From Anaerolineae bacterium (lineage in GTDB: Bacteria > Chloroflexota > Anaerolineae > 4572-78 > J111): DNA of 64,000 bases. The stretch covers positions 1-64,000 of the forward strand of contig JAHDWA010000048.1 in the NCBI GenBank assembly GCA_023382535.1. Direction: 5' to 3'. Position numbers and translations under genes: made by a program. Of this stretch, positions 32,956 through 42,901 are shown piece by piece. The notes under the pieces were generated by a model that ran no database searches, was not told the origin of the DNA, and worked only from the letters and a program-made list of their open reading frames with translations. Numbering within the stretch: position 1 is the stretch's first letter; every line of letters begins with the position of its first letter.

Positions 32956-35628
32956 TTATAAATCCTTCTTCATTCTGACCGGGCCATATACTTCACCCGG
33001 CCCTAACAGTTTCTCCGCCGGTCGCCCGGCCAGGTTGCGCGGGATCACTACCATCCCTTCACTCACCGTGCGGCTGATCCGCACCGGCAGCTTCACCGAC
33101 GTCCCATTCTGGGTCACAAGGAGCGTATCGCCATTAACCAAGCCGATATTCTGCGCATCGGCGCGCGAAACCAGGATTTGCGGCAGGACAAGGTGGCTGT
33201 GCATCAGCTCAGCTTCGACAAACAGCCGCCCCTCGTCGTACAGCATGCGCGGCGCAACCAGAGTCAGCGCCACGTCTTCATCCACCACCGCCGCCCTCGG
33301 CGCGATAAAGCGCAATGGCAGCTTGGCCGACTCATTTTCGGCCAGCGTGGCCCACTGCACCCCCTCGCGCACATCGGCCGTGTAGCTCATGCCTTCGTAA
33401 ATGTAATGGGATGTTTTGCGGGCCAGCGATACCGGCGCAACCAGATTCTCAAACTTCATGCCGGCGTACAGCGGCACAGCCTGGGTAATTTCGGCCATCA
33501 CTCCATCCGCCGAAGCGTAAGGCCAATCCGCGCCCATCTGCCCGGCGATAGCGGTCAGGATGAGCCAATCGGCCCAGGCCACGCCCGGAGCCGGCACGGC
33601 GAGATCAAAGGCCTGCACCCGACGCTCGGCATTGGTAAAGGTGCCGTCGCGCTCGGCGGCGCCGCGGGCGGGCAGGACGACATCGGCCAGTTTGGCTGTT
33701 TCGGTCAGGAACAACTCCTGCACCACCAAAAAATCCAGCTTTTCCAGAGCGGCCCGGTAAGCCTCGCTTTCGACCACCGGATCAAGAGCAGCGATGAGCA
33801 TCGCCTTGACCGGCGACCCTTCGGCCAGCATTTCCCGGGCCGACAAGCCCGCCTGCCCCGCTTCGACCGGCACATAGCCCGGCAGGCGGTCGGGCACAAG
33901 ACCCATATCCGCCGCGCCCCGGCTGTTGGCGTGAGGCAAGATCGGGATAATCCCGTTGTTGGCTCTCCCGGCATGTCCCGTGACCAGCGCCAATGCCTCC
34001 AGGGCCGCGCGCAGGGCCGGATCATTCTCGGCTTCAAGGCCAAAGAAAATAATACCGTTCTCGGCCTCGGCGAAGGCTTTGGCCGCAGCTTTAATCTCAT
34101 CAGGAGCAATACCGGTAATTTTACCAACCCAGTTGGGCGTATAATCTGACAACGCTTTTTCTAATTCGGCAAAACCGCTCGTATGACTCTCTAGCCATTC
34201 TTTGGCGGCGAGTCCCTGCTGGATCGCTGAAGCCAGCAAACCTAAAGCCAGGTGTGCTGCCGTGCCATAGCGATAGCGCAGCGTGGTTTGGGCTTGGGCG
34301 TCGAGCTTGGTCCGCCGACCCCCAGCATTAATCAGATGCGCGCCGCGTTTGCACGAAGCCGCAGCGACACGCAGGTACAGAATGGGCGCTTCTTCGTCCA
34401 GGTCACAGCCCATGACCAGGATCGTTGTGCCTTTGCCAACCCGGCCTAAATCCGTACCGACGCCAACCCCGACCGTATAGGTGGTTTCATCTTCCAGCGC
34501 CGCGCTCAAGCCGACGCGGTGATCAATATTGTTGGTCCCAATAACCTGCCGGAAAAGTTTCTGGAACAGGTATAAGTCTTCATTGGACAGCCGCGCCCCG
34601 GCCAGGCCGCCCAATGCGTTGGGGCCGCCCGCTTGTTTGATCGCCGTAAATTTTTCGGCAACCAGGTTGAGCGCTTCACCCCAACTGGCTTCAACCAATT
34701 CGCCATTTTTACGCACCAGGGGAGTCGTCAGACGGTTGGGGCTGCCGTTAAAGTGATGCCCAAAGCGGCCCTTGTCGCAAATCCAGATTTCGTTGACCGC
34801 TTCATTCTGGCGGGGCATAACCCGCTTGATCTCGCCGGTACGTGTTCCCAATACCGTGTTGCAGCCGACGCTGCAATGGTTGCAGACACTCGGCACGTTG
34901 GCCATTTCCCAGGCCCGCGCCTGGAAGCGGAAGTCGCGGGTGGTCAGCGCCCCCACCGGGCAGATGTCGGTCGTATTGCCGGAGTAGTGGCTGTCGAAAC
35001 CGGGATTCGAGTAGGTGACGATATGGGCCAGGCGGCCCCGCTCCTCGATAGCCAGGACCGGATCGTAGGCCACTTCCTGCTGAAAGCGGACACAGCGAGC
35101 GCAGAGCACACAGCGCTCCATATCCAGCGCGATCAAGTCACCCAGCGGGTAGGGTTTGGGGAAGTGCTGCTTGTCCCCATAGTCAAAGCGGCTCTTGCCC
35201 GGCCCGTGGCGGATGGTCAAGTCTTGCAGGGGACACTCGCCGCCCTTGTCACAAACCGGGCAATCCAGCGGATGGCTGGTCAACAAAAATTCGAGGATGG
35301 CCTTGCGGTCGGCCAGGACTGCCTCGGAGTTAACTTTGACCACCATGCCCTCGGAAACCGGGGTGGTACAGGCGGTGGTGGGCTTGGGCATGAAGCGGAT
35401 AACCGGCTGGCCGTTTTCGTCCAGTTGCGGCTGTTTGGTCGCCGGGTCAATCGCCGGGGTGCCAACTTCCACCAGGCACATACGGCACATGCCAACTGAG
35501 TCCAGCTTGGCATGGTAGCAAAATACGGGAATCTCGTTGGCGATGCGTTTGGCCGCTTCGACAATGAGCGTCCCCTTGGGCACGGCGACTTCGACACCGT
35601 CTATCGTTAAAGTAACTTGATCTGACAT
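32956..35628 (-). CDS. nuoG: NADH-quinone oxidoreductase subunit G
   Basis: An 890-residue peripheral subunit carrying several iron-sulfur clusters. In order: the 2Fe-2S ferredoxin domain (CYHAKLDSVGMCRMCLVEV and a later Cys), the His-ligated 4Fe-4S cluster in HPLDCPVCDKGGECPLQD, two further 4Fe-4S motifs (CVLCARCVRFQ and CPVGAL), then a molybdopterin-oxidoreductase-like domain that begins with the CNHCSVGC motif of an extra N7-type cluster (around residue 250). The long C-terminal region, ending in a beta-barrel (TLLVTQNGTSVKLPVRIS), is the molydopterin dinucleotide-like fold, here without evidence for a bound cofactor. Confidence 0.95.
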   Translation of the reverse strand: MSDQVTLTIDGVEVAVPKGTLIVEAAKRIANEIPVFCYHAKLDSVGMCRMCLVEVGTPAIDPATKQPQLDENGQPVIRFMPKPTTACTTPVSEGMVVKVNSEAVLADRKAILEFLLTSHPLDCPVCDKGGECPLQDLTIRHGPGKSRFDYGDKQHFPKPYPLGDLIALDMERCVLCARCVRFQQEVAYDPVLAIEERGRLAHIVTYSNPGFDSHYSGNTTDICPVGALTTRDFRFQARAWEMANVPSVCNHCSVGCNTVLGTRTGEIKRVMPRQNEAVNEIWICDKGRFGHHFNGSPNRLTTPLVRKNGELVEASWGEALNLVAEKFTAIKQAGGPNALGGLAGARLSNEDLYLFQKLFRQVIGTNNIDHRVGLSAALEDETTYTVGVGVGTDLGRVGKGTTILVMGCDLDEEAPILYLRVAAASCKRGAHLINAGGRRTKLDAQAQTTLRYRYGTAAHLALGLLASAIQQGLAAKEWLESHTSGFAELEKALSDYTPNWVGKITGIAPDEIKAAAKAFAEAENGIIFFGLEAENDPALRAALEALALVTGHAGRANNGIIPILPHANSRGAADMGLVPDRLPGYVPVEAGQAGLSAREMLAEGSPVKAMLIAALDPVVESEAYRAALEKLDFLVVQELFLTETAKLADVVLPARGAAERDGTFTNAERRVQAFDLAVPAPGVAWADWLILTAIAGQMGADWPYASADGVMAEITQAVPLYAGMKFENLVAPVSLARKTSHYIYEGMSYTADVREGVQWATLAENESAKLPLRFIAPRAAVVDEDVALTLVAPRMLYDEGRLFVEAELMHSHLVLPQILVSRADAQNIGLVNGDTLLVTQNGTSVKLPVRISRTVSEGMVVIPRNLAGRPAEKLLGPGEVYGPVRMKKDL

Positions 35629-35641
35629 TTTTCCCCATTTA

Positions 35642-35697
35642 ATCCGTAAGACAAGCTGTTAGCTTGTCCAATTGGGACAAACTCACAGTTTGTCCTA
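35642..35697. repeat. Double hairpin repeat between nuoF and nuoG
   Basis: Two adjacent short hairpins, GACAAGCTGTTAGCTTGTC and GGACAAACTCACAGTTTGTCC-like, sit in tandem. The unit resembles widespread TTTGTCC-type intergenic repeats and touches the nuoF stop. Confidence 0.6.
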
Positions 35698-37014
35698 CAA
35701 ATACAGATGCACCAAATTCTTTTGCGGCTGACCGTTTTCGCTTTCCTCGTTCACCGCCAAAGCTTCGTACTCCGGGCCAAACAATTTCAGGCTGGTCCGC
35801 ACGCCGGGGATGACAAACTCGCCCAACAGGCAGAAGCAGTTGCCTTCCATTTGGTCAATGATGCTGCTGAGCAACTCGACATCTTTTTTGCTGCCCCGTC
35901 CCTGGCGCAGCTTTTCATAGACATGGACTAGCCAATAAGTTCCTTCCCGGCAGGGACTGCATTTGCCGCAGCTTTCGTGCTTGAAGAATTTGACGTTTTT
36001 CTCAGCCGCCCAGACCGCGTCCACCGTCTCGTCTAAAATGATGAACGAAGCCGAACCCAACATAGTCCCGGCGGCAGCCATCGCTTCATAATCCATCGTC
36101 GTATCGAGCTTGTCCGGACCGATAATAGCCGATGAAGCGCCAGCCGGTAAAATTCCTTTGACCGCCTTCCCATCAATAATGCCGCCGCCGCACTCCTCAA
36201 TCAGGTAGCGGATGGGCGTGCCCAGGGGCAGTTCGTAATTACCCGGCCGGTTGACCCGCCCGCTTAAGGAAAAGATTTTGGTGCCGGGGCTTTTTTCGGT
36301 GCCGAACTGGCGGTACCAATCGGCCCCGTTGGCAATTATCGGCGGCACGTTGGCCAGGGTTTCCACATTGTTGATGACGGTCGGCTTGGCATACAACCCC
36401 TCGACCGCCGGGAAAGGCGGCCGGCTGCGCGGCTGGCCCATCAGCCCTTCCAGGCTGTTGAGCAGGGCCGTTTCCTCGCCGCAGATATACGCTCCGGCGC
36501 CCAGGTGCAGGTAGATGTTTAAGGAGAAGTCGCTGCCCAGAATATTTTTACCCAGGAAGCCCTTGGCATAAGCATCATCCACTGCTTTCTGCAGCCCATC
36601 AGGGCCGTTGAAGACAGGCATAAATTCGCCCCGGCCGTAGATGTAGGCCGTCTCCGCACCAACGGCATAGGCGCACAGAATCACCCCTTCGATAAACTGG
36701 TGCGGGTTGTAGGTCATAATCTCCCGGTCTTTGAACGTGCCGGGTTCGCTCTCGTCGGCGTTAACCACAATGTATTTGGGGAAGATATTCTTGGGGATGA
36801 AGCTCCACTTGACCCCAGCGGGAAAGCCCGCGCCGCCGCGTCCCCGCAGCCCCGACGCCTTGACTTCATTCATCACCGCTTCGGGGGTCATCTCTTTCAG
36901 GGCCTTTTTCAAGCCCTCATAGCCGCCATTGGCCGTATAAACATCAATTTCACGAATGTTTTCCACGTCACGATGGCGCAGTAAAACATGTTTTTCCAGG
37001 AGGTTGTTCGCCAT
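35695..37014 (-). CDS. nuoF: NADH-quinone oxidoreductase subunit F
   Basis: A 439-residue NADH-binding flavoprotein. Visible are the FMN-binding GLRGRGGAGFPAGVKW, the NADH-binding Gly-rich GAGAYICGEETALLNS, and the N3 4Fe-4S ligands in ESCGKCSPCREGT plus a later Cys in GNCFCLLG. It starts eleven bases from the nuoE stop. Confidence 0.96.
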   Translation of the reverse strand: MANNLLEKHVLLRHRDVENIREIDVYTANGGYEGLKKALKEMTPEAVMNEVKASGLRGRGGAGFPAGVKWSFIPKNIFPKYIVVNADESEPGTFKDREIMTYNPHQFIEGVILCAYAVGAETAYIYGRGEFMPVFNGPDGLQKAVDDAYAKGFLGKNILGSDFSLNIYLHLGAGAYICGEETALLNSLEGLMGQPRSRPPFPAVEGLYAKPTVINNVETLANVPPIIANGADWYRQFGTEKSPGTKIFSLSGRVNRPGNYELPLGTPIRYLIEECGGGIIDGKAVKGILPAGASSAIIGPDKLDTTMDYEAMAAAGTMLGSASFIILDETVDAVWAAEKNVKFFKHESCGKCSPCREGTYWLVHVYEKLRQGRGSKKDVELLSSIIDQMEGNCFCLLGEFVIPGVRTSLKLFGPEYEALAVNEESENGQPQKNLVHLYL

Positions 37015-37025
37015 AAATGCTCCTC

Positions 37026-37520
37026 TTACCGAGCGACCTTTTCCGCCGCTCGCAGCCGGTCAATCACTTCGTCAATCTGCTCGTCCGTTAAGTTCTCGTA
37101 GTATTCCAGGTTAATTTGCAGGCAGGGCGCTTTATCGCAGGCGGCAATGCAGACAACCGACTCGACCGTAAACAGTCCGTCCTCGGTTGTGCCGCCATGC
37201 GGCCCCAGGCCCATGCGCTGGCAGAAACGTTTGTAGAAATCTTCCGCACCGCGCAGGGCGCAGGGCAGGTCGGTGCAGACCTGGACCATGTATTTGCCGG
37301 TCGGCTCTTTGCGGAAAAGGGTGTAAAACCCGATGATCGAATGAACGTGCGTGACCGGTATATCCAGCGCCTCGGCGACAGCGGCAATATCGTCGTCGTC
37401 CAGCCAGTTTTTCTCCCGCTGGGCCAGGTATAACGCCGGCAGTACCGCCGACAGCTTCCGTTCAGGCGGATATTTTTTCAAAATTTCGTCGAGTTCCTGT
37501 TGTTCTTTTTCAGACCACAT
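37026..37520 (-). CDS. nuoE: NADH-quinone oxidoreductase subunit E
   Basis: A 164-residue thioredoxin-like subunit binding the 2Fe-2S cluster N1a. Ligands are in CTDLPC (C-x4-C) and CIAACDKAPC (C-x3-C). The N-terminal helical bundle (EILKKYPPERKLSAVLPALYLAQ) is standard. ATG 37520 follows an AAGGAG-like ribosome binding site. Confidence 0.95.
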   Translation of the reverse strand: MWSEKEQQELDEILKKYPPERKLSAVLPALYLAQREKNWLDDDDIAAVAEALDIPVTHVHSIIGFYTLFRKEPTGKYMVQVCTDLPCALRGAEDFYKRFCQRMGLGPHGGTTEDGLFTVESVVCIAACDKAPCLQINLEYYENLTDEQIDEVIDRLRAAEKVAR

Positions 37521-37585
37521 AAAGGAGTCCTCACAATTTTTCTACTGAGAGACAAGGGCGTGAAACGTGATGCGTGTTCCGTTTT

Positions 37586-37653
37586 ACTATCTTGCTACCT
37601 GCCATCCACCATCCGCTATCTGTTACCTTGCGACCTGCTACCTGTCTACCTCA
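37586..37653. repeat. One-armed heptamer array at the nuoCD end
   Basis: Degenerate 7-mers (CTATCTT, GCTACCT, GCCATCC, ACCATCC, GCTATCT, GTTACCT, GCTACCT, GTCTACC) run without a complementary arm. The array includes the nuoCD stop codon (37638-37640) and the codons for the last few residues of the protein. Confidence 0.7.
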
Positions 37654-39422
37654 CCTAACACAATGTCTATCGAGCCAATAATAGCAATCAAATCTGACAC
37701 AAAACCGCCCTTGGCCATGGTATGGGTGGCTTGCAGATTGACAAACGACGGCCCGCGCACCCGCAGCCGGTGAGGTATGGCTGTGCCATCGCTGATGAGA
37801 CCAAAACCCAGCCAGCCCTTGGGATTTTCGGCCACGTAGTAGACCTGCCCATCAGGCGGGCGGTAGCCTTCCGTAACCAATTTAAAGTGGTGAATGAGCG
37901 ACTCCATGCTGGTGGAAATCTCTTCTCGCGGCGGCAGTGCCACTTTGCGGTCGGCGGTGCGGAAGGGGCCGGGCTGAATCTTGTTGAGGGCCTGCTCGAC
38001 GATGCGGGTGCTCTGGCGCAGTTCATTGATCCGCACTTCATAGCGGGCGTAGCAGTCAGCGCCGGTCGAGGTCGGCACGTCGAAATCAAAGTGATCGTAG
38101 CAGGAGTAAGGCTGCACTTTGCGCAAATCCAGCGGCACCCCGGCGGCCCGCAGCATTGGCCCGGTCACACTCAAGCCAATCGCCTCCTCTGCCGATAGAT
38201 AGCCAATACCCTTAGTCCGGCTCAACCAGATGGGGTTGTCGGTCAGCATGGCTTCGTAATCTTCCAGATACTCCTTAAACTCGGCCAGGAAGGCTTTGAC
38301 CGCATCGTTAAAGGCGCCGGGCAGCGGCCAGCGCAGCCCGCCGACACTGAAGTAGCTGGTCGTCATACGCGCGCCGCAGACCATTTCAAATATATCCAAA
38401 ATACGTTCGCGCATCTGGAAGCAGTACATGACCAGGGCATGGCCGGTACCACTGACATCCATGGCGTGGGTGCCCAGCCAGATCAAGTGGCTGGCAATCC
38501 GCTGCAATTCTGAGCAGATGACGCGGGCATATTGGGCATACTCAGGGATCTCCACGCCCAACAGCTTTTCAACTGCCAGCACATAGGCCAGGTTGTTGTT
38601 CATGGGTGCGGCGTAATCCATGCGGTCACAGTAGGGAATATATTTTTCGTACCGCTTGTTCTCACCGGTTTTTTCAAAACCGGAGTGGAGATAGCCCAAT
38701 TCCGGGCTAACCTTGAGCACAATTTCGCCGTCCAATTCGACCGCCAGGCGCAGCACGCCGTGAGTCGCCGGGTGGTGCGGCCCCAGGTTGAGGACCATAT
38801 GCTCTTCGGTGTCCATGTCTTCCGGCAGCTCGGTCAGGTACGACGGCCCGACCATAATCTGTTTGCCCAGGTGGGCAAAACGCGGATTTTTGCGGTCGTG
38901 CTCAAAGTAGACCGGCTCGCCGCCCAGCGGGTAATCTTTGCGCAGGGGATGGCCCACCCAGTTATCGGGCATCAAAATGCGGTGCATCCAGGGATGACCG
39001 CTAAATTCAATGCCCATGAGATCGTAGGTTTCGCGCTCCAGCCAGTTAGCGCCCGGCCAGATGTCGGTCACGCTCGGCAATGCCGGCAGGTCGCCTTGCT
39101 TACCGTTACTGATGCCGTAGGCGCTGCCCTCCCCCGGTCGGTCGGGCGCAGCCACAATGACCCGCAGAAATTTGTTTCTGGGAATCGAGTACAGCTCATA
39201 ATTGGCGGCAAAGCGGGGTGTCTGTCTCAGTTTGAGCCGGTCAGTCCCATAAACATCAATCAGCAGGTTATATTGCAGCTCTTTATCGTCTCGCAAAAAA
39301 AGGGCCACATCGTGCCAATGAGCGGCATCAACCTGAAGGGTCACCGTATCCCGAAACTCAGTCTGCCCCTTTACCCCGGACGGAAAAACTGCTTCTAATT
39401 TTTCAACAGTCGTATCGGTCAT
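37638..39422 (-). CDS. nuoCD: NADH-quinone oxidoreductase fused subunits C and D
   Basis: A 594-residue natural fusion. Residues 1-180 are NuoC (30 kDa subunit; [20 protein letters not shown], then [16 protein letters not shown]) and residues 200-594 NuoD (49 kDa subunit; [34 protein letters not shown], the [19 protein letters not shown] quinone-site region and the closing [35 protein letters not shown]). NuoD forms the quinone pocket together with NuoB. The last codons are supplied by a heptamer repeat. Confidence 0.96.
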   Translation of the reverse strand: MTDTTVEKLEAVFPSGVKGQTEFRDTVTLQVDAAHWHDVALFLRDDKELQYNLLIDVYGTDRLKLRQTPRFAANYELYSIPRNKFLRVIVAAPDRPGEGSAYGISNGKQGDLPALPSVTDIWPGANWLERETYDLMGIEFSGHPWMHRILMPDNWVGHPLRKDYPLGGEPVYFEHDRKNPRFAHLGKQIMVGPSYLTELPEDMDTEEHMVLNLGPHHPATHGVLRLAVELDGEIVLKVSPELGYLHSGFEKTGENKRYEKYIPYCDRMDYAAPMNNNLAYVLAVEKLLGVEIPEYAQYARVICSELQRIASHLIWLGTHAMDVSGTGHALVMYCFQMRERILDIFEMVCGARMTTSYFSVGGLRWPLPGAFNDAVKAFLAEFKEYLEDYEAMLTDNPIWLSRTKGIGYLSAEEAIGLSVTGPMLRAAGVPLDLRKVQPYSCYDHFDFDVPTSTGADCYARYEVRINELRQSTRIVEQALNKIQPGPFRTADRKVALPPREEISTSMESLIHHFKLVTEGYRPPDGQVYYVAENPKGWLGFGLISDGTAIPHRLRVRGPSFVNLQATHTMAKGGFVSDLIAIIGSIDIVLGEVDR

Positions 39423-39433
39423 TTTATAAAATC

Positions 39434-39500
39434 CATCTAAAGAACGGAACTCAAGGAACCCAAAAGTCTAAAAGTCCCTATGAGTTCCCCTCAGTTCCCA
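39434..39500. repeat. Inverted repeat between nuoB and nuoCD
   Basis: GGAACTCAAGGAACCC on the left is matched by GAGTTCCCCTCAGTTCCC on the right, giving an imperfect hairpin with a roughly 7-bp rhythm. Confidence 0.55.
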
Positions 39501-39506
39501 CTCTTT

Positions 39507-40037
39507 TTACTCTCTAATGCCCAATTTTTCCTCGGCCCTGATTTTCTTTTGCAATTGAGTCAAGGCGTAAAGCAATGCCTCCGGGCGAGGGGGGCAGCCG
39601 GGCACATACACGTCAACTGGCAAAATCTTATCCACCCCTTGAATAATGGCGTAATTATTGAACGGCCCGCCGCACGAGGCGCAGTCACCCATAGCAATAA
39701 CCCACTTGGGGTAGGACATCTGGTCGTAAATGCGCTTGATCACGGGGGCCATTTTGTTCGAAACCCGGCCGGAAACAATCAACAAATCGGCCTGCCGGGG
39801 CGAGGCCCGAAACACTTCCGAGCCAAAACGAGCAATATCAAAACGAGGCATGCCGGCAGCGATTTGCTCAATGGCGCAGCAGGCCAAACCAAATAACAGC
39901 GGCCAAACCGAATTTGAGCGCCCCCAATTAACGGCATCTTCCAGCCGGGCCAGGGCAACGCCCAGGCTACCGGTTTTACCTTCGGCATCAGCCGCGCCAA
40001 GTTCTTGAGGAGTTGGAACTCCAACAGCTACTCCCAT
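39507..40037 (-). CDS. nuoB: NADH-quinone oxidoreductase subunit B
   Basis: A 176-residue subunit binding cluster N2, the last electron carrier before quinone. Ligand motifs are GLACCAIE (tandem Cys), GDCASCGG and [14 protein letters not shown] 40037 is chosen as start: AAAGGAG lies seven bases upstream, and it overlaps nuoA by ten bases. An in-frame GTG/ATG at 40058 lacks such a site. Confidence 0.95.
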   Translation of the reverse strand: MGVAVGVPTPQELGAADAEGKTGSLGVALARLEDAVNWGRSNSVWPLLFGLACCAIEQIAAGMPRFDIARFGSEVFRASPRQADLLIVSGRVSNKMAPVIKRIYDQMSYPKWVIAMGDCASCGGPFNNYAIIQGVDKILPVDVYVPGCPPRPEALLYALTQLQKKIRAEEKLGIRE

Positions 40038-40384
40038 TCCAGTGCTCCTTTCTTCCACACGTAGATGTAACTTTCAACCAAAAGCAAGGCAAATATCCCG
40101 ATCTGAGCCAGCCCATACCACTTCAAATCCCAAAATAGCACCGCCCACGGATAGAAAAACAGGACCTCGATATCAAACAGGATGAAAAGCATGGCAATCA
40201 TATAATATTGAATCGGTACCCGGCGGCGGGCATCGCCATAACTCAGTTTCCCTGATTCGACCACTTCTGATTTGGCTTTGTTGGGCCGGCGTGGGCCTAA
40301 AAAATGGGGCACGATCAAGGAAACAGAAGCAATAAAGGTACAGACCAAAATAAAGATCAATACAGGCAGATAATCTGACGGCAT
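40028..40384 (-). CDS. nuoA: NADH-quinone oxidoreductase subunit A
   Basis: A 118-residue three-helix membrane subunit and first gene of the nuo operon. The loop [32 protein letters not shown] is diagnostic (the PFESG-like and FDIE motifs), with the Asp/Glu pair FDIEV in helix 2. It ends inside nuoB. Confidence 0.95.
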   Translation of the reverse strand: MPSDYLPVLIFILVCTFIASVSLIVPHFLGPRRPNKAKSEVVESGKLSYGDARRRVPIQYYMIAMLFILFDIEVLFFYPWAVLFWDLKWYGLAQIGIFALLLVESYIYVWKKGALEWE

Positions 40385-40446
40385 AATGAGTTTCTTTCTC
40401 GCAGCATCGTTGAGGCTTATGCTTTTTTACCGCGCGGCATTCGTTA

Positions 40447-40475
40447 AGTTTATCACAAGGACTTTAACTTGTCAA
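40447..40475 (-). promoter_or_regulatory. Promoter of the nuo operon
   Basis: TTGACA (40475-40470) and TAAACT (40452-40447) on the minus strand are 17 bases apart. Start of transcription would be near 40440, giving a leader of about 55 bases to nuoA. It is divergent from the first M1 peptidase promoter. Confidence 0.65.
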
Positions 40476-40521
40476 AAGGGTAAATTTGCGCAAACGCATA
40501 TAATGAAGTTATTGATCTCTA

Positions 40522-40530
40522 TGGTATAAT
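40522..40530 (+). promoter_or_regulatory. Extended -10 promoter giving a leaderless transcript
   Basis: TGGTATAAT is a full extended -10 element. Its last base is only seven bases before ATG 40538, so transcription should start at or next to the start codon, leaving no room for a Shine-Dalgarno sequence. Confidence 0.6.
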
Positions 40531-40537
40531 CCGGGGT

Positions 40538-42085
40538 ATGCGCAACCGTCTAACCAGTCAATCCGCCCCTCGCCGTCTTTCGTCTTCCGCCTCCCATCTT
40601 CTATCTTCTATCTTCTACCTTCTATCCTCTATCCTCTTGACTGCCTGCGCCTTCGATCCCGAAACTTTCTTGGTTGAAACCGGCCTCATTACCCCGACTC
40701 CCACCCCTGATCCTTTTTTTCATTACCGGGCCGCACTGCAGCCCTGGGCGCAGCGGGATATTGAGGCCGCCGGTCCATTACCCAGTTATCACATCACTGC
40801 CAGGCTGGATGAAGCCGATCAGACCCTGCAGGGCGTCGCCCAGATTATTGTACCCAATCCCGGCTCAGAGCTGATTTTTCATCTCTACCCCAACTTACAA
40901 AATTATGGGGGGGCCAGCCGGGTTACGACGGCGTTGGTCAACAGCACCCCTGTTAGGATTACTGCCATTGCCGACGAGACAGCTATCCGTTTGACCTTAC
41001 CGGCAGTTAGCTCACCTCTCGGATTTGTCACCGTAGATTTGGCCTTTGTCACCGGCTTGAGCAGCCAGCCAGGCTTAGATGCAGGCAATTATACTCTCTT
41101 TGGTTGGGATGGCCCAATTCTTAGCCTGCCCGGCTTTTACCCGACCCTGGCCGTCCGGCAAGACGGGGAGTGGGTCTTGGATAACCCACCCCCCCATGCC
41201 GACGTCCTTTTTAACGAAGTCGCCCTGTACCAGCTTGACCTGACCCTGCCCCGCGATCTGGTCGTCGCGGCCAGCGGTGTCACCCTGAATGTTATTGATA
41301 ACCCCGATGACAGCCGCACCTGGCAAATTATCGGCGGCCCGCTGCGGGATATGACCGTCATCGCCGGGCCGTTCCAGGCGGTCAGCGAGAGCGCCGCCGG
41401 GGCGACGGTCACTTCCTATTACTTACCCGGCCACGAAGCCGCGGCCCGGCTCGTTATGGCCCACGCTACCGCCTCGCTACGTTTCTACAGCGACATTTAT
41501 GGTCTCTACCCTTATACCGAGCTTGACGTGGTCGAAGCGCCGCTCAATTTCCGGGGGATGGAATACACCGGGCTGGTTTTAATCGGCGAAGATTTGTACC
41601 ACAACAGCGATCCGGCAACTCGCCCGCAGCAGGCATTTCTGGTCGCTCATGAAGTGGCCCACCAATGGTGGTACGCGCTGGTTGGCAATAACCCTTACCA
41701 ACATCCCTGGCTGGATGAAGGTCTGGCCGAATACAGCGCCTTTGAGTATTACCGTGGCATCTTGGGTGAGGGCGAGGCCGAGCGGCTCATGACCGGCCGC
41801 TGGCTCATTCCCTTTGACAGCGCCGCCGGCAGTGTGGATGGCAGCGTTGACCGCCCAGCCGCCGCTTTCGATCCGGCTAGCTACGAGTTACTGGTTTATG
41901 CCAAAGCTGCTCTCTTTTTCAATGCTCTACACGACCAGTTGGGTGAGGCGATGTACCGGCAGGCGCTGCAAACTTACTACCTTGAAAACCGCTACCGCAT
42001 CGCCACTCCACAGACTTTTCTGGCCACGGCCCAGCGCGTCTCCGGCCAGAATTTGAATCCGCTGGTAGAAGAGTGGTTGAGGTAG
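40538..42085 (+). CDS. M1-family (gluzincin) metallopeptidase, lipoprotein
   Basis: A 515-residue probable surface zinc aminopeptidase of the M1 family. A signal peptide ends in an LLTAC lipobox (Cys37). The mature N-domain beta sandwich contains LTLPRDLVVAASGV and the Tyr-rich strands; the peptidase domain has the zinc motif HEVAHQWW (His371) with the third ligand Glu in WLDEGLAEYSAFEYY. The gluzincin GxMEN exopeptidase motif is replaced by RGMEYTG. The signal-peptide hydrophobic core is encoded by a heptamer repeat. The mRNA is probably leaderless. A paralogue lies at 44679. Confidence 0.9.
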   Translation: MRNRLTSQSAPRRLSSSASHLLSSIFYLLSSILLTACAFDPETFLVETGLITPTPTPDPFFHYRAALQPWAQRDIEAAGPLPSYHITARLDEADQTLQGVAQIIVPNPGSELIFHLYPNLQNYGGASRVTTALVNSTPVRITAIADETAIRLTLPAVSSPLGFVTVDLAFVTGLSSQPGLDAGNYTLFGWDGPILSLPGFYPTLAVRQDGEWVLDNPPPHADVLFNEVALYQLDLTLPRDLVVAASGVTLNVIDNPDDSRTWQIIGGPLRDMTVIAGPFQAVSESAAGATVTSYYLPGHEAAARLVMAHATASLRFYSDIYGLYPYTELDVVEAPLNFRGMEYTGLVLIGEDLYHNSDPATRPQQAFLVAHEVAHQWWYALVGNNPYQHPWLDEGLAEYSAFEYYRGILGEGEAERLMTGRWLIPFDSAAGSVDGSVDRPAAAFDPASYELLVYAKAALFFNALHDQLGEAMYRQALQTYYLENRYRIATPQTFLATAQRVSGQNLNPLVEEWLR

Positions 42086-42129
42086 AAAAAACCTTCGAGA
42101 TTTCAAACACCTCAAAGGACCGCTTTAAT

Positions 42130-42828
42130 TCAATCCCGCCGAACCGCCCGCCATTGCTCCCCGGCAGGCTCGACCAGCAGTATCGCCTCCCCACCGATGA
42201 GGGCCGGGCGGATTTTATTCTCGGTTTCAATCAAGCCGTTGTTCACCACTTGCCCGGCCAGGGTGCGCACCCCGCTAATGCCCGCCGCCATAATGGCCTC
42301 GACCGGCTGTACGCCCCGCAGCTCACGAATCTGTCCCACCGAAATGAAACGACCATCCTCTCCAGTCGAAGCCAAGGCGACGGCTGCCAGCGCCCCAATG
42401 ATGCCGCCGCCAGTTCCACCCAATTCCCGCAGGATGAGCTGGTGGGTATCGGCCAGGCGGCGCGCTTCTTCCTGGGTCACCAGGGTGGTTTTGGTCCGGT
42501 AGCCAAACTCGATGGCCGGCAGCGGCACGTCGAACGCTACACAGAGGCCGGGATCGCTGCCGGGCTGGAAGCGGGCCAGCATGAGCGCGGCCACCTCATC
42601 GGCCACCTGGGTCAAATTTAGAGTAGCTTCGTCCACCGCTAAATGAATCACATTGGCGCTGTTGCGGGCGGTCATCGGCACACGCGGGTCGTTAAGCAGT
42701 TGGTGGCGGGTAATCCCAATCAGTGGCCAGCGCTCTGCCAGCATGGCGGCAATGTCACGGGCCAGGTGGCCCGTACCCGGTGAGTTCAAGATATCGGTAT
42801 CATCTATTCCAACATAGAGTCTTGACAT
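42130..42828 (-). CDS. TiaS-like protein (tRNA-Ile2 agmatinylcytidine synthetase kinase-like domain)
   Basis: A 232-residue protein that starts YVGIDDTDILNSPGTGHLARDI, matching the IGIDDTDS nucleotide-binding motif at the start of archaeal TiaS, with further basic strands (GITRHQLLNDPRVPMTARNSANV) like its catalytic domain. Archaeal TiaS is larger, with OB-fold and zinc-ribbon domains needed for tRNA binding; those are absent here, so tRNA modification should not be assumed. Bacteria use TilS for this tRNA. GGAGGA precedes the ATG by seven bases. Confidence 0.7.
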   Translation of the reverse strand: MSRLYVGIDDTDILNSPGTGHLARDIAAMLAERWPLIGITRHQLLNDPRVPMTARNSANVIHLAVDEATLNLTQVADEVAALMLARFQPGSDPGLCVAFDVPLPAIEFGYRTKTTLVTQEEARRLADTHQLILRELGGTGGGIIGALAAVALASTGEDGRFISVGQIRELRGVQPVEAIMAAGISGVRTLAGQVVNNGLIETENKIRPALIGGEAILLVEPAGEQWRAVRRD

Positions 42829-42852
42829 TAACTAAATCCTCCGGTACAATAA

Positions 42853-42872
42853 TTTTGGGTATATGCCCAAAA
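42853..42872. promoter_or_regulatory. Palindrome at a divergent promoter
   Basis: TTTTGGG (42853-42859) and CCCAAAA (42866-42872) flank six bases. The element lies just after a TACAAT -10-like hexamer (42845-42850) on the + strand and between divergent genes, as an operator would. Confidence 0.5.
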
Positions 42873-42901
42873 CTTTCTCAAAAAAGAAGGAGTCAAAAAA
42901 T

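Noticed and set aside
33178..35499. Long + strand reading frames opposite nuoG (33178-34149 and 34633-35499)
   Set aside because: They are antisense shadows of nuoG, which has complete Fe-S motifs. The shadow products have no recognisable domain.
38532..39398. 288-residue + strand reading frame opposite nuoCD
   Set aside because: Shadow of a well-conserved gene; no start signal and no domain.
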